DNA of 64,000 bases from Euryarchaeota archaeon UBA88 (GTDB lineage Archaea; Thermoplasmatota; Poseidoniia; Poseidoniales; Poseidoniaceae), in the NCBI GenBank assembly GCA_002499545.1, contig DAME01000003.1:129644-193643 (forward strand), in the 5' to 3' direction. The notes beneath the pieces are model-generated. The model was given only the letters and a program-made list of their open reading frames with translations. It made no database searches and had not been told where the DNA came from. Made by a program: the position numbers and the translations under genes. Shown piece by piece: positions 24,607 through 34,083 of the stretch. Positions within the stretch are counted from its first letter, which is position 1, and each line of letters opens with the position of its first letter.

Positions 24607-27600
24607 ATGTCGAACGTATTTTCCAATCTCAGCCCTGAATTGGCTTCAGCACTGCATTCAAAGGGGTGGAAACCGACTCCTGTTCAAACCGCCGCTGTTC
24701 CTGAATTATGCAACGGCCATGACAGAATTATCGTTGCTCCGACCGGATCAGGAAAAACACTCTCTGCCGTATTACCCCTGCTTCATAGATGTTTAGAGGA
24801 GAAGTGGAATCCGCTATCAATCCTGTACATTACGCCTCTAAGGGCGCTAAACCGAGACGTGGACCGACGACTCAACGAAATTGCTGAATCGGTAGGGCTC
24901 ACCGTTGGATTACGTCACGGTGATACGACTCAAAGTGAACGTGCTCGTCAGGTTCGAAGACCCCCTGACTTGTTGGTGACCACGCCTGAAACCTTTCAAT
25001 TGATGTTCACAGGGAAAAATTTACGCAAACTACTGAAGGGTGTTCAGGCAGTCATTGTCGACGAAGTTCACGATTTAGCGGCCAGTGAGCGAGGGTGGCA
25101 ATTAGCCGTTGGATTGGAACGATTGGAAGCCTTATCCGGTCATGCCGTTCAGCGAATTGGCCTTTCAGCCACGGTTGGAAATCCTGAGGAAGTTGCTCGA
25201 TGGCTGTCACCTCAACGAGGTAAAGCATCGATAACGACCGGGGATAGAACCACCGATTTGACCATTGAATGCGCCACTGCGCTGGCGGAAGATGAAATTG
25301 GCGGACTCGAACTCAGCGTCCAACCACGTGCGCATGCAAGCTTTCGTAGACTGATTGAAGTTCTACAAAACGAGCCTCCGTGCCTCGTATTTGTTAACAG
25401 CAGGAGCGACGCTGAAACGATTGCTAACCGTCTGCAAACCATGGCCCCTAACCTCGCCATCGGCGTCCATCACGGCTCACTTGCTGCTGAAACTCGTCGA
25501 GAGATGGAAGATAAGTTGCGAAGCGGAGAACTTGCCGGTCTTGTCTGTACCTCGAGCCTTGAACTTGGAATCGATGTTGGAAAAATCCGTCGCATCATCC
25601 AAGTCAAAAGCCCTCGCTCTGTCGACCGAATGTTACAGCGAGTGGGACGAGCAGACCATCGGCTGGGTGGAGTTGGCCGTGGCCATTTGCTTTCTTGGGA
25701 CCCCGATGATATCGCAGAAAGCGCCGTCATTGGTCGAAGGGCAATGGAAGGCCAGATTGAATCGATTGAGTGGAGGCACCGGCCGCTAAGCATTGCTGCA
25801 AATCAACTTGTTCTGATGGCGCATTCGTTTAACGCAGTTCCAATCGATGATGCCACCGACATTTTCGCAAGGGTTGCTCAGTTTGAGGGATGGGTGCGCG
25901 AAGACACAGAGTCTGTGCTGAAGGTTTTGGCTGATGGATGGATCCTGCGATTTACCCCGCAGCCAAGTGATATGCCGTGGTATCGATGGCCAAAAGCCGT
26001 TTACACTGCTGCACAAGCAGAGGCTGCAAAAAAGAACATCATCCTACCTGATGAACGTCCACTGTATTCAGTACCTGATGAAGAAATTCCTCGGGACGTG
26101 AAAGAACGGGTCGTCGACGTACCGCCTGCATTCAAGAACGGGTGGTTTTCAACCGCTGGGCGAACCCGTCAGTGGGTTACCAATCATCTCTCAATGATTC
26201 CCGACAAACAATCCTACCGCGTTCGTGACGCAGTAACTCGACGCAGTCTGGGAAGCGTCGATGAAGCATTCGTACTGTCGCTCAATGACAGTGGAGAAGA
26301 CGATGATGGAAGTCGAAGGCAATTCGTTATGGCTGGTCGAACCTGGTTGATTATCGATGCAGACCCCGAACAATCAGAACTGTTAGTTGCACCGGTTTCT
26401 GACCGAGCACAAGCTCCAAGGTGGATGGGAGAATTACCTCCCGTCCCAAAAGCGATTGGTCGAGACATTGGCCGATTACGGCAGTTGGTGGCTGATGATT
26501 TACAACTGTTTGAAGTCGAAGAAAATGCACAGTACGACCACAAGGCACTGGACAGAGTTGGGATGTTTTCTGACCGTCATTCAACCCTCACCGACCATCC
26601 GTTTGATAACGAAGCCCTCGGATTAATGGCTGAAACAATCACTACGCATGTCGAAGCAACTGGACACATCCCAACCGACCGACTGATCACGATTGAAGCA
26701 AGAGACGATGCTTTGGTCATCAATTCCTGCCATGGTTCGAGAATAAACGAGGGATTAGGGCATTTCCTCATGGCCATGGCCACCACAAAAAGTGGAAAGT
26801 GGGGGCGACTCATCGTCGAACCCACCCGGATTGCACTTCAGGCAGGTGGTGTCGGACCCGAAGAATTGGTCGACTGGATGAAGGACACACCTCCTGACGC
26901 TATCGAAGGGGTGCTCAGCGTCACGCTACCAAACTCGCGTCAGGTTCGATGGCGCTTCGCTCAAGTCGCCAAAACATTTGGAATTCTTCGACACGGTGTT
27001 GACCCGCGTAAAATCAACCTTCAAGCCCTTTTACGAAAATACCGAGGTACGGTAGTGATGGAAGAGGTGTTGTCAAAACTGTTTCATGAGCGAATGGATG
27101 TCGTGGGAGTACGTGACCTTCTACGAGCGATACAAGACGGCTTAATCGATGTCAAAATCACTGCTTCTGGACCGCTTGGAATGTCAAACCGTTCGAGTCG
27201 AGACCTGCTGCTCCCTAATTGGGACAGCGCACAAGTACGCAACCAATTACGGGGAAGGCTGACCAATGAGCGAGCTGTTTTATGCTGCCTGAAATGCAAG
27301 GCTATTCGACGGTTTCGAGTTGCCCGATACAACGAGATTAGTGATATTTCTGTATGTCTAAAATGTAAAGGTCAAATGCAGGCCTGCGCTCCAGAAAGAA
27401 TGGAGAAAATGCTCACTGACTGGGTCAAATCAGACGATGAAAAAGACCAAGCACGAATGATGAAAAATGCATCTCTTATCCAATCGAGAGGCTATGAAGC
27501 AGTCCTGTGCCTTATGGGTCGGGGTATTGGAGAAGCTACGGCGCAGCGGGTCCTTCGCAAGGTACAACGAAACAATATCGAGGGGCTTCTTGAAACGATT

Positions 27601-27648
27601 CATCATGCTGAAATCGAATACGCCCGAACTCGGCGGTTCTGGAATTGA
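24607..27648 (+). CDS. lhr: Lhr-type superfamily 2 DEAD/DEAH helicase
   Basis: The protein has 1013 residues from the ATG at 24607, which follows a GGGGAG site; an upstream TTG at 24571 is open but unsupported. Motifs in order: Q-motif-like KPTPVQTAAVP, Walker A APTGSGKT (44-51), TPLRALNRD, motif II DEVH (about 151-154), SATVGNP, CTSSLELGIDVG and motif VI QRVGRADHR. A winged-helix/Lhr middle region follows. Two CxxC pairs (C894/C897 and C917/C920) form a probable zinc ribbon, and RGIGEATAQRVLRKV near the end is helix-hairpin-helix-like. Lhr proteins unwind DNA or RNA:DNA duplexes in repair and recombination. The zinc and HhH tail suggests structure-specific DNA binding. Single gene, probably monocistronic. 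Confidence 0.9.
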   Translation: MSNVFSNLSPELASALHSKGWKPTPVQTAAVPELCNGHDRIIVAPTGSGKTLSAVLPLLHRCLEEKWNPLSILYITPLRALNRDVDRRLNEIAESVGLTVGLRHGDTTQSERARQVRRPPDLLVTTPETFQLMFTGKNLRKLLKGVQAVIVDEVHDLAASERGWQLAVGLERLEALSGHAVQRIGLSATVGNPEEVARWLSPQRGKASITTGDRTTDLTIECATALAEDEIGGLELSVQPRAHASFRRLIEVLQNEPPCLVFVNSRSDAETIANRLQTMAPNLAIGVHHGSLAAETRREMEDKLRSGELAGLVCTSSLELGIDVGKIRRIIQVKSPRSVDRMLQRVGRADHRLGGVGRGHLLSWDPDDIAESAVIGRRAMEGQIESIEWRHRPLSIAANQLVLMAHSFNAVPIDDATDIFARVAQFEGWVREDTESVLKVLADGWILRFTPQPSDMPWYRWPKAVYTAAQAEAAKKNIILPDERPLYSVPDEEIPRDVKERVVDVPPAFKNGWFSTAGRTRQWVTNHLSMIPDKQSYRVRDAVTRRSLGSVDEAFVLSLNDSGEDDDGSRRQFVMAGRTWLIIDADPEQSELLVAPVSDRAQAPRWMGELPPVPKAIGRDIGRLRQLVADDLQLFEVEENAQYDHKALDRVGMFSDRHSTLTDHPFDNEALGLMAETITTHVEATGHIPTDRLITIEARDDALVINSCHGSRINEGLGHFLMAMATTKSGKWGRLIVEPTRIALQAGGVGPEELVDWMKDTPPDAIEGVLSVTLPNSRQVRWRFAQVAKTFGILRHGVDPRKINLQALLRKYRGTVVMEEVLSKLFHERMDVVGVRDLLRAIQDGLIDVKITASGPLGMSNRSSRDLLLPNWDSAQVRNQLRGRLTNERAVLCCLKCKAIRRFRVARYNEISDISVCLKCKGQMQACAPERMEKMLTDWVKSDDEKDQARMMKNASLIQSRGYEAVLCLMGRGIGEATAQRVLRKVQRNNIEGLLETIHHAEIEYARTRRFWN

Positions 27649-28602
27649 TTATTGCCAATCGTCCATTTGATTGATGGCCAATGCCGCTGCGACAACATCA
27701 CCGTCTTCCCACCAATCCACAGCGATGAAAGTCGGCCGTTTGCCGTGCTGCTGCCAGCACTCTTTGGCACGGTCTAGTAAGAAATCAACGTCATTTGCCT
27801 CGTCACCCCGGGTGGGGTCTGATAGGCCCAAAGGACCTCGTAGCCAGTTGTTCATGTGAAACACTTCCTGCTCAACGTCGCCCCGCAGCAAATCGCAATT
27901 CATGTCTTCAGTGTTCTGTTCACCAAAATTTGTCGTCCAACTGTGGGTGAGGAAATCGTGAATCCATGGATGATTTGAATCTTCACCTTGCTCCCAAAAA
28001 ACGACCAGTGTCGTGTTTTGCTCTATGAGTTCCTGCAACGTAGGCCACGGGGTATTGATTTCGTGGTAGAACACCTTCTGGTACATACCGGACATCTCGA
28101 AAACAGCTTGGAGATGGTCGGCCTGTACATAATTTTCAACCAACAGAGTAACCACGTCCCGAGGTGATTGTTCCATTTTTCCGCGTAGGTTTGACAACCA
28201 TTCGACAGAGTCGACGCTTCCATAGGTGCACGGACTGAAACCTCGATCATCGTCACCGTGACAGAGACGAACAGTGTCAACACGCTCATCTCCAAGGGTC
28301 TGATAGTGCGTGTCAATCATGAATGCGCGCATACCAGCAGTCCACTGAGCATCCAATCCTGTTTGATGGTTGCTCGCCGGGTAATATATGCCGTCTTCGT
28401 GTGTTGAAAACGCGTTGTGAGTTTCGGGGAAGGTCACGTTATCATAGGTCCGTAAACAGAGGATGAGAAGCCCATTGCACGCTTCGGTAGGGGCATCATC
28501 TTCCTGCCCAACTGTTAGGTCCATCGTCTGCATGGAGGGCGTGGTACATCCAGGGAACACAAGAATGGTTACCAATAGGAACGCAACCACCGTACCTCGC
28601 AT
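27649..28602 (-). CDS. PLC-like phosphodiesterase-fold lipoprotein
   Basis: The protein has 317 residues. The signal ends in the lipobox LVFPGC (Cys about residue 19), so it is a surface lipoprotein. FPETHNAFS, AFMIDTHY and VRLCHG match the catalytic-face signatures of the phosphatidylinositol-phospholipase-C-like TIM barrel, including both usual histidine positions. The later FIAVDWWEDGDVV fits a terminal strand of the barrel. In bacteria such proteins hydrolyse phosphodiesters of inositol or glycerol head groups. In an archaeon with ether lipids the natural substrate could be exogenous bacterial or eukaryotic lipid, or something else. The gene starts 38 bases after the dCMP deaminase stop on the same strand; its own stop is adjacent to the convergent lhr stop. 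Confidence 0.75.
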   Translation of the reverse strand: MRGTVVAFLLVTILVFPGCTTPSMQTMDLTVGQEDDAPTEACNGLLILCLRTYDNVTFPETHNAFSTHEDGIYYPASNHQTGLDAQWTAGMRAFMIDTHYQTLGDERVDTVRLCHGDDDRGFSPCTYGSVDSVEWLSNLRGKMEQSPRDVVTLLVENYVQADHLQAVFEMSGMYQKVFYHEINTPWPTLQELIEQNTTLVVFWEQGEDSNHPWIHDFLTHSWTTNFGEQNTEDMNCDLLRGDVEQEVFHMNNWLRGPLGLSDPTRGDEANDVDFLLDRAKECWQQHGKRPTFIAVDWWEDGDVVAAALAINQMDDWQ

Positions 28603-28640
28603 GGTGAAGCGAATCGGTATCGGTGCATCAAAGCGTCGGT

Positions 28641-29105
28641 TTAATTTTCGACGGTTCGAACCAAGATACCTGCTTCATTGAGCATTCCGTTGGATGTTGT
28701 GAAGTCATCGAGCCATCGTTCTGGTATGTTTTCAGGAGCGGGATACACCACTTCTTTGACTCCGGCTTGAATCAAAGAACGAGCACATCGTGAACATGGG
28801 GGCCAGGTCACAAAGGCCGTACTGCCCTTCAGTGATATGCCAATTCGAGCTGCGTGCATGATGGCATTTTCTTCTGCGTGACAAATGAGTGGATACTTTT
28901 GTTCACGGTCGGTCAAACGGTCCATGTCGTCGCTGATTCCTCGGGGGAAACCGTTGAACCCAGTCGAGCGTATCTCACGGTCTTCACCAACGACGACGCA
29001 GCCAACCTTGGTCGATGGGTCCTTGCTCCATTCGGAAATGTGCTTTGCCAGTTCCAAAAAGCGTACATCCCATTTGTCTGCCAAGTCCCTCACCGCTCTG
29101 CTCAC
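28641..29105 (-). CDS. Deoxycytidylate (dCMP) deaminase
   Basis: The protein has 154 residues. The zinc-binding and catalytic motifs of the cytidine-deaminase fold are intact: CHAEENAI (His and catalytic Glu) and WPPCSRCARSL (two zinc Cys). The N-terminal WSKDPSTKVGCVVV and FNGFPRGISDD are typical of dCMP deaminases/ComEB proteins. It converts dCMP to dUMP, feeding thymidylate synthesis. It lies 14 bases downstream of folC, which supplies the folate cofactor chain for thymidylate synthase, so the two genes make a coherent dTMP-precursor pair. Riboflavin-type or tRNA deaminases are less likely given the substrate-pocket pattern. Confidence 0.88.
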   Translation of the reverse strand: MSRAVRDLADKWDVRFLELAKHISEWSKDPSTKVGCVVVGEDREIRSTGFNGFPRGISDDMDRLTDREQKYPLICHAEENAIMHAARIGISLKGSTAFVTWPPCSRCARSLIQAGVKEVVYPAPENIPERWLDDFTTSNGMLNEAGILVRTVEN

Positions 29106-29119
29106 ACTGCATTGCTCTA

Positions 29120-30409
29120 TCAGTTCTTCGCAACCAATGAAAGGTTTTCATCTGTGGACCATCCAAATGCGTTCAAAATATTGCCTTGGAGATACAGTGA
29201 ACCAATACTCACAACCAGTCCAACTTCTGCAGGATTCAATTGAGCGTAGAACGTTACTGCTGAGGAGGGGTCCTCTGCAACGTGTGGACCGATTGGCCAG
29301 GGAAGAGCGAGCAACTCTTTGGTGGGGACGCCAGGATATCGTCCCCCTACTGGAACGGTCAAGACAATGTTCTGAGGTGGATTCCTACGGCAGATAGCGA
29401 GCAGGGGTTCAATGAATTCCTCGATATCATGCTGCGGCGAGGTCGCAAAAAGCAGACTCCAAACAGGTCCAGCCGCAGCACGTGGTGCTTCACTGCGGAC
29501 AATGTCTTCGAGTTCTGAAGCGACTCGTAGCAGTCCAGACGGGTTGTGTGCCGCGTCCAAAAGATAGGCATGCGAGCCTGTTTCTTCAGTCGTTAAACGC
29601 TGCATTCGAGCCGGCCAACGCATGATGCTGTTCGCCTGTGCTAGCAAGTCTGTGGGAAGACCAACTGCTTTGAACATCGCCTCGGCTAGAACTACCGCCT
29701 CATCTCGAACAGAGGCTGAGTGTGGCGGTGTGACAAAAATCACTTCAGCAGGACGCATGATCTCTCCCAGTTCAGGGTTTCCAGCCCGCTGTGCTTCATC
29801 TCGAATTGCACCAGCAACCTGTTCATCACCAGGGTCTCGAACGATAAGCGGACAGTTTGGGCGGGCTATTGCCGCTTTTTCACGTGCAATCAGAGAACGG
29901 TTGTGACCGAGAATATCACGATGCTCTCGACTGATAGAAGTCAATAAGCAAGCGGTAGCAGGACCACTGCGAGTCGCATCAAGCCTTCCACCCAATCCCG
30001 TTTCAAGAATCAAAACCTCAGTGCCAGAACTGCACACCATGGCGACGAGGTAGGTTACTTCGAAGAATGTCAATTCTACTGATGGCTGGTTGGGCAAGTA
30101 CGCAGCACGATGAATCAATGTCAATGCTTGGTCAAACAAATCGCTGGATATCGGTGTGCCGTTTATCCGAACCCGTTCTTCAACACGGGACACGTGAGGG
30201 GAGGTGAACAACAGGTTGGGAACGTTTTGGATGCACAATGAGGTGGCCATTAAGGCGCTCACAGTACCCTTGCCGTTACTACCGGCAACGTGGAGAATAT
30301 GTTGAGGATAGGTCAATTCCAATCTTTCAAGGACGAGTTGAGTTTGAGCAAGGCCGAGTGCCATCCCACGGTTTTTGGTCGATTCCAACCACTGACGTAC
30401 ATCGACCAC
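29120..30409 (-). CDS. folC: Folylpolyglutamate synthase / dihydrofolate synthase (Mur ligase family)
   Basis: The protein has 429 residues from the GTG at 30409; the frame is open to 30490 but the family normally begins a few residues before VRQWLESTKNRG. ILHVAGSNGKGTVSALMA is the FolC ATP-binding loop. FTSPHVSRVEERVRINGTPI, FFEVTYLVAM, ETGLGGRLDATR and DAAHNPSGL are ordered FolC/Mur-ligase landmarks. It adds glutamate to folates or dihydropteroate. Many archaea use methanopterin instead, so FolC suggests a tetrahydrofolate-using organism; this fits genes acquired from bacteria. It is the first gene of a minus-strand group with dCMP deaminase and a PLC-like lipoprotein. A bare FPGS versus bifunctional role cannot be told. 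Confidence 0.88.
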   Translation of the reverse strand: MVDVRQWLESTKNRGMALGLAQTQLVLERLELTYPQHILHVAGSNGKGTVSALMATSLCIQNVPNLLFTSPHVSRVEERVRINGTPISSDLFDQALTLIHRAAYLPNQPSVELTFFEVTYLVAMVCSSGTEVLILETGLGGRLDATRSGPATACLLTSISREHRDILGHNRSLIAREKAAIARPNCPLIVRDPGDEQVAGAIRDEAQRAGNPELGEIMRPAEVIFVTPPHSASVRDEAVVLAEAMFKAVGLPTDLLAQANSIMRWPARMQRLTTEETGSHAYLLDAAHNPSGLLRVASELEDIVRSEAPRAAAGPVWSLLFATSPQHDIEEFIEPLLAICRRNPPQNIVLTVPVGGRYPGVPTKELLALPWPIGPHVAEDPSSAVTFYAQLNPAEVGLVVSIGSLYLQGNILNAFGWSTDENLSLVAKN

Positions 30410-30503
30410 GGTAATGCGAGCCGCTGGATGAATTAGGCCTTTCCTCAGCGAACAACACCCAAAACACCGCCCCCTACGGGGGCGTATCATACGCGACGCT
30501 CTT

Positions 30504-32741
30504 ATGGGGGTCCCAACTGGAATGCGTATGACCGAACAGGGCGATGCGCCTTCACCAAATCGAAAGGTTTCTGCTGAATTTGCCGCTGTTCAAGCAGAAT
30601 TGGAAGAGGAAGACAGCCTCATGAGCATGATGATGGAACAACTTCCGTCAATGCTCGGAATGGCGTTCATGTTCATTGTGACGATTGCAATTGCGCTGTT
30701 CATTCGACCGTGGTACGATGTTGCAAATCTACAAGCGTTCGGTGAAGCAGGGGCCACTCAGGTTCGGTATATCGTACTTGAATTGGTCATGATTTTCATC
30801 TTCACTGCAGCAATTTTAGCATTGGCTCGTTACAAAAAAGAATGGGTCATCAAGTACGGTATCATGTTCGTACTCGCAATTGCCCTGATGTATTCCACCG
30901 TTCCCCTCGCTCACATGCTGGTGGTCGACCTCGAACCTGAACCGTTTGAATACCAGCAGGATTCGTCTGTCGATTCATCGTATTTGGGTCACTACGGCCT
31001 TGATACGCACCTTACACACTCGCTCATCGGTGAAGGATTCACGTGGAATGATTCGATTGAAGCGTACAGTGGTGAAGGATTCGTAGAAGGAATACCAGAT
31101 TGGACAATGACGCATCAGCGACTACCCTACGCCGACCAGTCGGTGCTTCAGATGGTTGTTTCTGAAAACTATTACACGTTCTCGAACGAAGGCTACGTGT
31201 GGTACGTGGATGCAGTAACTGGTGAACTGCAAGACACATACAACTGCCACTCAGTAACTGTAAACGAAGACGAAACCACGAACTTGGCTCCTTTGGGTTC
31301 GCTGGGGAGCTTGTGCACAATGGCTTGGTATGCTGACGATGCAGTCTACGTCATCAATCAAGACAATGTCCTAACACGGTTCAACGTGTTTGAAGAGAGT
31401 CCAGGCTTACTGGCATATCAAGCAGCATGGCGCCTGCCTGAAGAAATCAATACGAACAGTCGGGTCTTGCATGCAGAACTCATCGATGATGACAAAGTGT
31501 TCATTGCATCGAGTCAAGCAATACTGGTGATTGAACTTGAACGGACCGCACCAGCCTTTGATCCCATGGCACCGTCTACCGAGATTCCTGCCAAGATTCT
31601 GCTTCAAGTGAATGCCTCCAGCAACTTTACCTCTGCTGACTTCGGACATTCCCCTTGGTCAACAGCCAACATGTCAAACGTCGATTCTGGTGAAGGATTT
31701 ATCCTGTTAGGTGAAGAAAACGGTCGAGTCACCGGCATTGAATGGAACGCTACAGCTGAGGAACCGTTTACAGTACGGGAAGCCCTCAACGAGGTTGAAG
31801 TTGGAGATACTGTTCAATCCGTCCGGATTTCAGATTTGGACAACAGCGGCCTCACCGACCTGATGATTACCACTGATGATGAGACGCGCTGGCTCCACAC
31901 TACCTCGCTGATCAACAGATTGACGATTCCCGTTGGTGAAAACCACGTGACTGCGTGGACGAGTGTGGACTCAAATGGCACATACCAATTCCACTCGGTC
32001 GAGATGAACGGTTCAATCACTCTGCATTCCGGAGAAGTCACAGAAGACATGTATGGAATCAACGGCCTGGTCTTGGAAGATGGTCCGCTCATCGTTGGAA
32101 TGTTGGTTGCGCTGGTACTGATGATTTTGCTCTATGTGCACAGCGAATGGTACGTTGTCAACACCGTCGGAGTCCTGGTCGGTTCAGGAGTCGTGGTTAT
32201 GCTAGGTGTGACGTTTGTACCGACGCTGATCATGCTGTTCATGGTCCTTGCAGCCATCTATGATGCGTGGGCCGTGTACAAATCGAAGCACATGCTCGAC
32301 TTAGCTGACACGATGATTGGTCTGCGCCTCCCGATTTTACTGGTGGCTCCACAAGAAAAAGGATATTCATTCCTTGAGGAGACCACTTCTATGAAGCAAA
32401 ACAATGCTCCTCAAGCAGTGAATGACGATGCCCCTCAGCGAATTGTGAAGAAGAAAAAGAAGAGCAAGGATGCCATGTTCATGGGCTTAGGTGACGTTAT
32501 TTTCCCTGGAATGCTGGTACTCTCTGCAGCACAATACCTCGAAGGAAGCGAAGCGATGATTGTTGCTATGACCACCCTTATCGGTGGCCTGTTCGGCTAT
32601 GTTGCTTTGATGACATATGTCGCTCGAGGACGTGCACAAGCAGGTCTTCCCCTTCTCAATGGAGGCGCAATACTGGGTTACATTATCGGCGGACTGCTGT
32701 TCATTGGAACTGGAATTTTTACGTTTGGAATCACGTTATAG
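30504..32741 (+). CDS. Presenilin/signal-peptide-peptidase-like (A22) membrane aspartyl protease with a large inserted extracytoplasmic domain
   Basis: The protein has 745 residues (possible later Met starts at 30522 and 30528). Three N-terminal helices lie at about 50-70, 88-109 and 115-138. Residues about 141-525 are a soluble, extracytoplasmic-looking domain with propeller-like phrases (VWYVDAVTGELQDTY, VYVINQDNVLTRF) and an FG-GAP-like stretch (ISDLDNSGLTDLMIT). Helices then resume, carrying AAIYDAWAVYKSKHML (catalytic Asp587), FMGLGDVIFPGML (GxGD, Asp664) and QAGLPLLNGG (PALPL-equivalent at 714-718). Those three motifs in order define presenilin/SPP-type intramembrane proteases; archaeal members are usually about half this length without the insert. 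Followed 10 bases later by serS. Protease call strong; insert role unknown. Confidence 0.85.
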   Translation: MGVPTGMRMTEQGDAPSPNRKVSAEFAAVQAELEEEDSLMSMMMEQLPSMLGMAFMFIVTIAIALFIRPWYDVANLQAFGEAGATQVRYIVLELVMIFIFTAAILALARYKKEWVIKYGIMFVLAIALMYSTVPLAHMLVVDLEPEPFEYQQDSSVDSSYLGHYGLDTHLTHSLIGEGFTWNDSIEAYSGEGFVEGIPDWTMTHQRLPYADQSVLQMVVSENYYTFSNEGYVWYVDAVTGELQDTYNCHSVTVNEDETTNLAPLGSLGSLCTMAWYADDAVYVINQDNVLTRFNVFEESPGLLAYQAAWRLPEEINTNSRVLHAELIDDDKVFIASSQAILVIELERTAPAFDPMAPSTEIPAKILLQVNASSNFTSADFGHSPWSTANMSNVDSGEGFILLGEENGRVTGIEWNATAEEPFTVREALNEVEVGDTVQSVRISDLDNSGLTDLMITTDDETRWLHTTSLINRLTIPVGENHVTAWTSVDSNGTYQFHSVEMNGSITLHSGEVTEDMYGINGLVLEDGPLIVGMLVALVLMILLYVHSEWYVVNTVGVLVGSGVVVMLGVTFVPTLIMLFMVLAAIYDAWAVYKSKHMLDLADTMIGLRLPILLVAPQEKGYSFLEETTSMKQNNAPQAVNDDAPQRIVKKKKKSKDAMFMGLGDVIFPGMLVLSAAQYLEGSEAMIVAMTTLIGGLFGYVALMTYVARGRAQAGLPLLNGGAILGYIIGGLLFIGTGIFTFGITL

Positions 32742-32751
32742 GTGATAAAAT

Positions 32752-34044
32752 ATGCTCGATATTAATCTCTTCAGAAACCAACCAAATGTGATTCGGAAGG
32801 ACCACGACAAGCGCGGGATTCCACACGACAAAATCGATGCTGTCATCGCTTTGGACAAGCAGTGGGTCAATTTTCAACATGAAGCAAATCAATTGCGTGC
32901 CAAGAAAAATGCCGCAGCCCGTGGAATTGGTGCTGCGAAGAAATCAGGTGACGAACAAGCCGCACGAACGATTCTGGCTGAAGTTGCAGATTTAGGTCAA
33001 CAAATTTCCGCCTTGGAAAAGAAAACCGATGATGCAGTTACCGAACGTGACAGGCTACGAATGACCATTCCCAATATCCTCCATGCCGATGTACCCAAGG
33101 GTCCTGATGAATCGGGAAATACCCAACACAGCGTGCATGGAGAAAAGCCTGAATTTTCGTTTGAAGTTCGAACCCACAACCAGCTCATTGAAATGAATAA
33201 ATGGGTCGATTTGAAACGAGCAGCAAAGGTTGTTGGAAGTCGCTTTTATTTCCTCAAAGGTGACCTTGCACGACTGGATTTCGCCTTGCAACAGTTCGCA
33301 ATCGACTTCATTCGTGAACGAGGATACACCTTTGTTCAACCGCCAATGATGATGAATAAAGAAGCGTATGAAGGGGTTACGGACCTCGCAGATTTTGAAA
33401 CGGTCATGTACGGAGTGGAACCCGACCAGTACTACATGATTGCAACATCCGAACATCCTCTAACGGCGATGTTCATGGGCGAAACAATCCCGGAAAGTGA
33501 CCTTCCGTTGAGGATCGTTGGCCTGTCGCCCTGCTTCCGCCGAGAAGTTGGCTCACACGGACAATCAGACCTGGGGATTTGGCGAGTTCATCAATTCACG
33601 AAAATTGAACAAATCATTATCGCAACTCCTGAACAATCGTGGGAATTACAGGAAGAATTGCTCTCGAACTGCATTGACCTGTGGGACGCTCTTGGGATGC
33701 ACTACGAAGTGGTCAACATTTGCACGGGCGATATGGGGACGGTCGCTGCCAAAAAGTACGACCTTGAAGCGTGGATTCCCGGTGCAGATCAGTACAAGGA
33801 AATCGTTTCATGCTCAAATTGTACAGACTACCAAGCCAATCGCTTACAGATTCGTTACGGGCAGCCCGGTCACGCAGGCCAACCGATTGCGCATACGCTC
33901 AATTCAACGGCTGTAGCAACCTCTCGTGCACTGGTTGCGATCATGGAACAGAACCAACTGGAAGACGGCCGAGTTCGAATTCCCGAGGTACTTCGGCCAC
34001 TCATGGGTGGCCAAGAAGTCCTGAATCCTTGCACGTGGGGATAA
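32752..34044 (+). CDS. serS: Seryl-tRNA synthetase
   Basis: The protein has 430 residues, standard length. The N-terminal MLDINLFRNQPNVIRK and the long charged helical region (about 30-110) form the antiparallel coiled coil that recognises the long variable arm of tRNA-Ser. The class II catalytic core has motif 2 (CFRREVGSHGQSDLGIWRVHQF) and motif 3 (GRVRIPEVLRPLMGG). It charges tRNA-Ser with serine (and tRNA-Sec where present). It is of the common bacterial/archaeal type, not the rare methanogen-type SerRS. AGGTGATAAA lies just before the ATG. It is probably co-transcribed with the A22 protease gene. Confidence 0.96.
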   Translation: MLDINLFRNQPNVIRKDHDKRGIPHDKIDAVIALDKQWVNFQHEANQLRAKKNAAARGIGAAKKSGDEQAARTILAEVADLGQQISALEKKTDDAVTERDRLRMTIPNILHADVPKGPDESGNTQHSVHGEKPEFSFEVRTHNQLIEMNKWVDLKRAAKVVGSRFYFLKGDLARLDFALQQFAIDFIRERGYTFVQPPMMMNKEAYEGVTDLADFETVMYGVEPDQYYMIATSEHPLTAMFMGETIPESDLPLRIVGLSPCFRREVGSHGQSDLGIWRVHQFTKIEQIIIATPEQSWELQEELLSNCIDLWDALGMHYEVVNICTGDMGTVAAKKYDLEAWIPGADQYKEIVSCSNCTDYQANRLQIRYGQPGHAGQPIAHTLNSTAVATSRALVAIMEQNQLEDGRVRIPEVLRPLMGGQEVLNPCTWG

Positions 34045-34056
34045 TCGCAGAGATTT

Positions 34057-34063
34057 GATATAT
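34057..34063 (+). promoter_or_regulatory. Probable TATA box (GATATAT) before the tandem GGCT-like gene
   Basis: GATATAT is centred about 24 bases before the ATG at 34084, and no Shine-Dalgarno sequence lies between. This spacing predicts a leaderless transcript beginning at the start codon and a transcription unit separate from serS. Confidence 0.5.
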
Positions 34064-34083
34064 CCTTGACATGATGCTGTATC

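Noticed and set aside
30410..30490. N-terminal extension of FolC
   Set aside because: Cys/Arg-rich residues unlike the family, lying in promoter space of the divergent A22 gene. The GTG at 30409 gives a normal FolC length.
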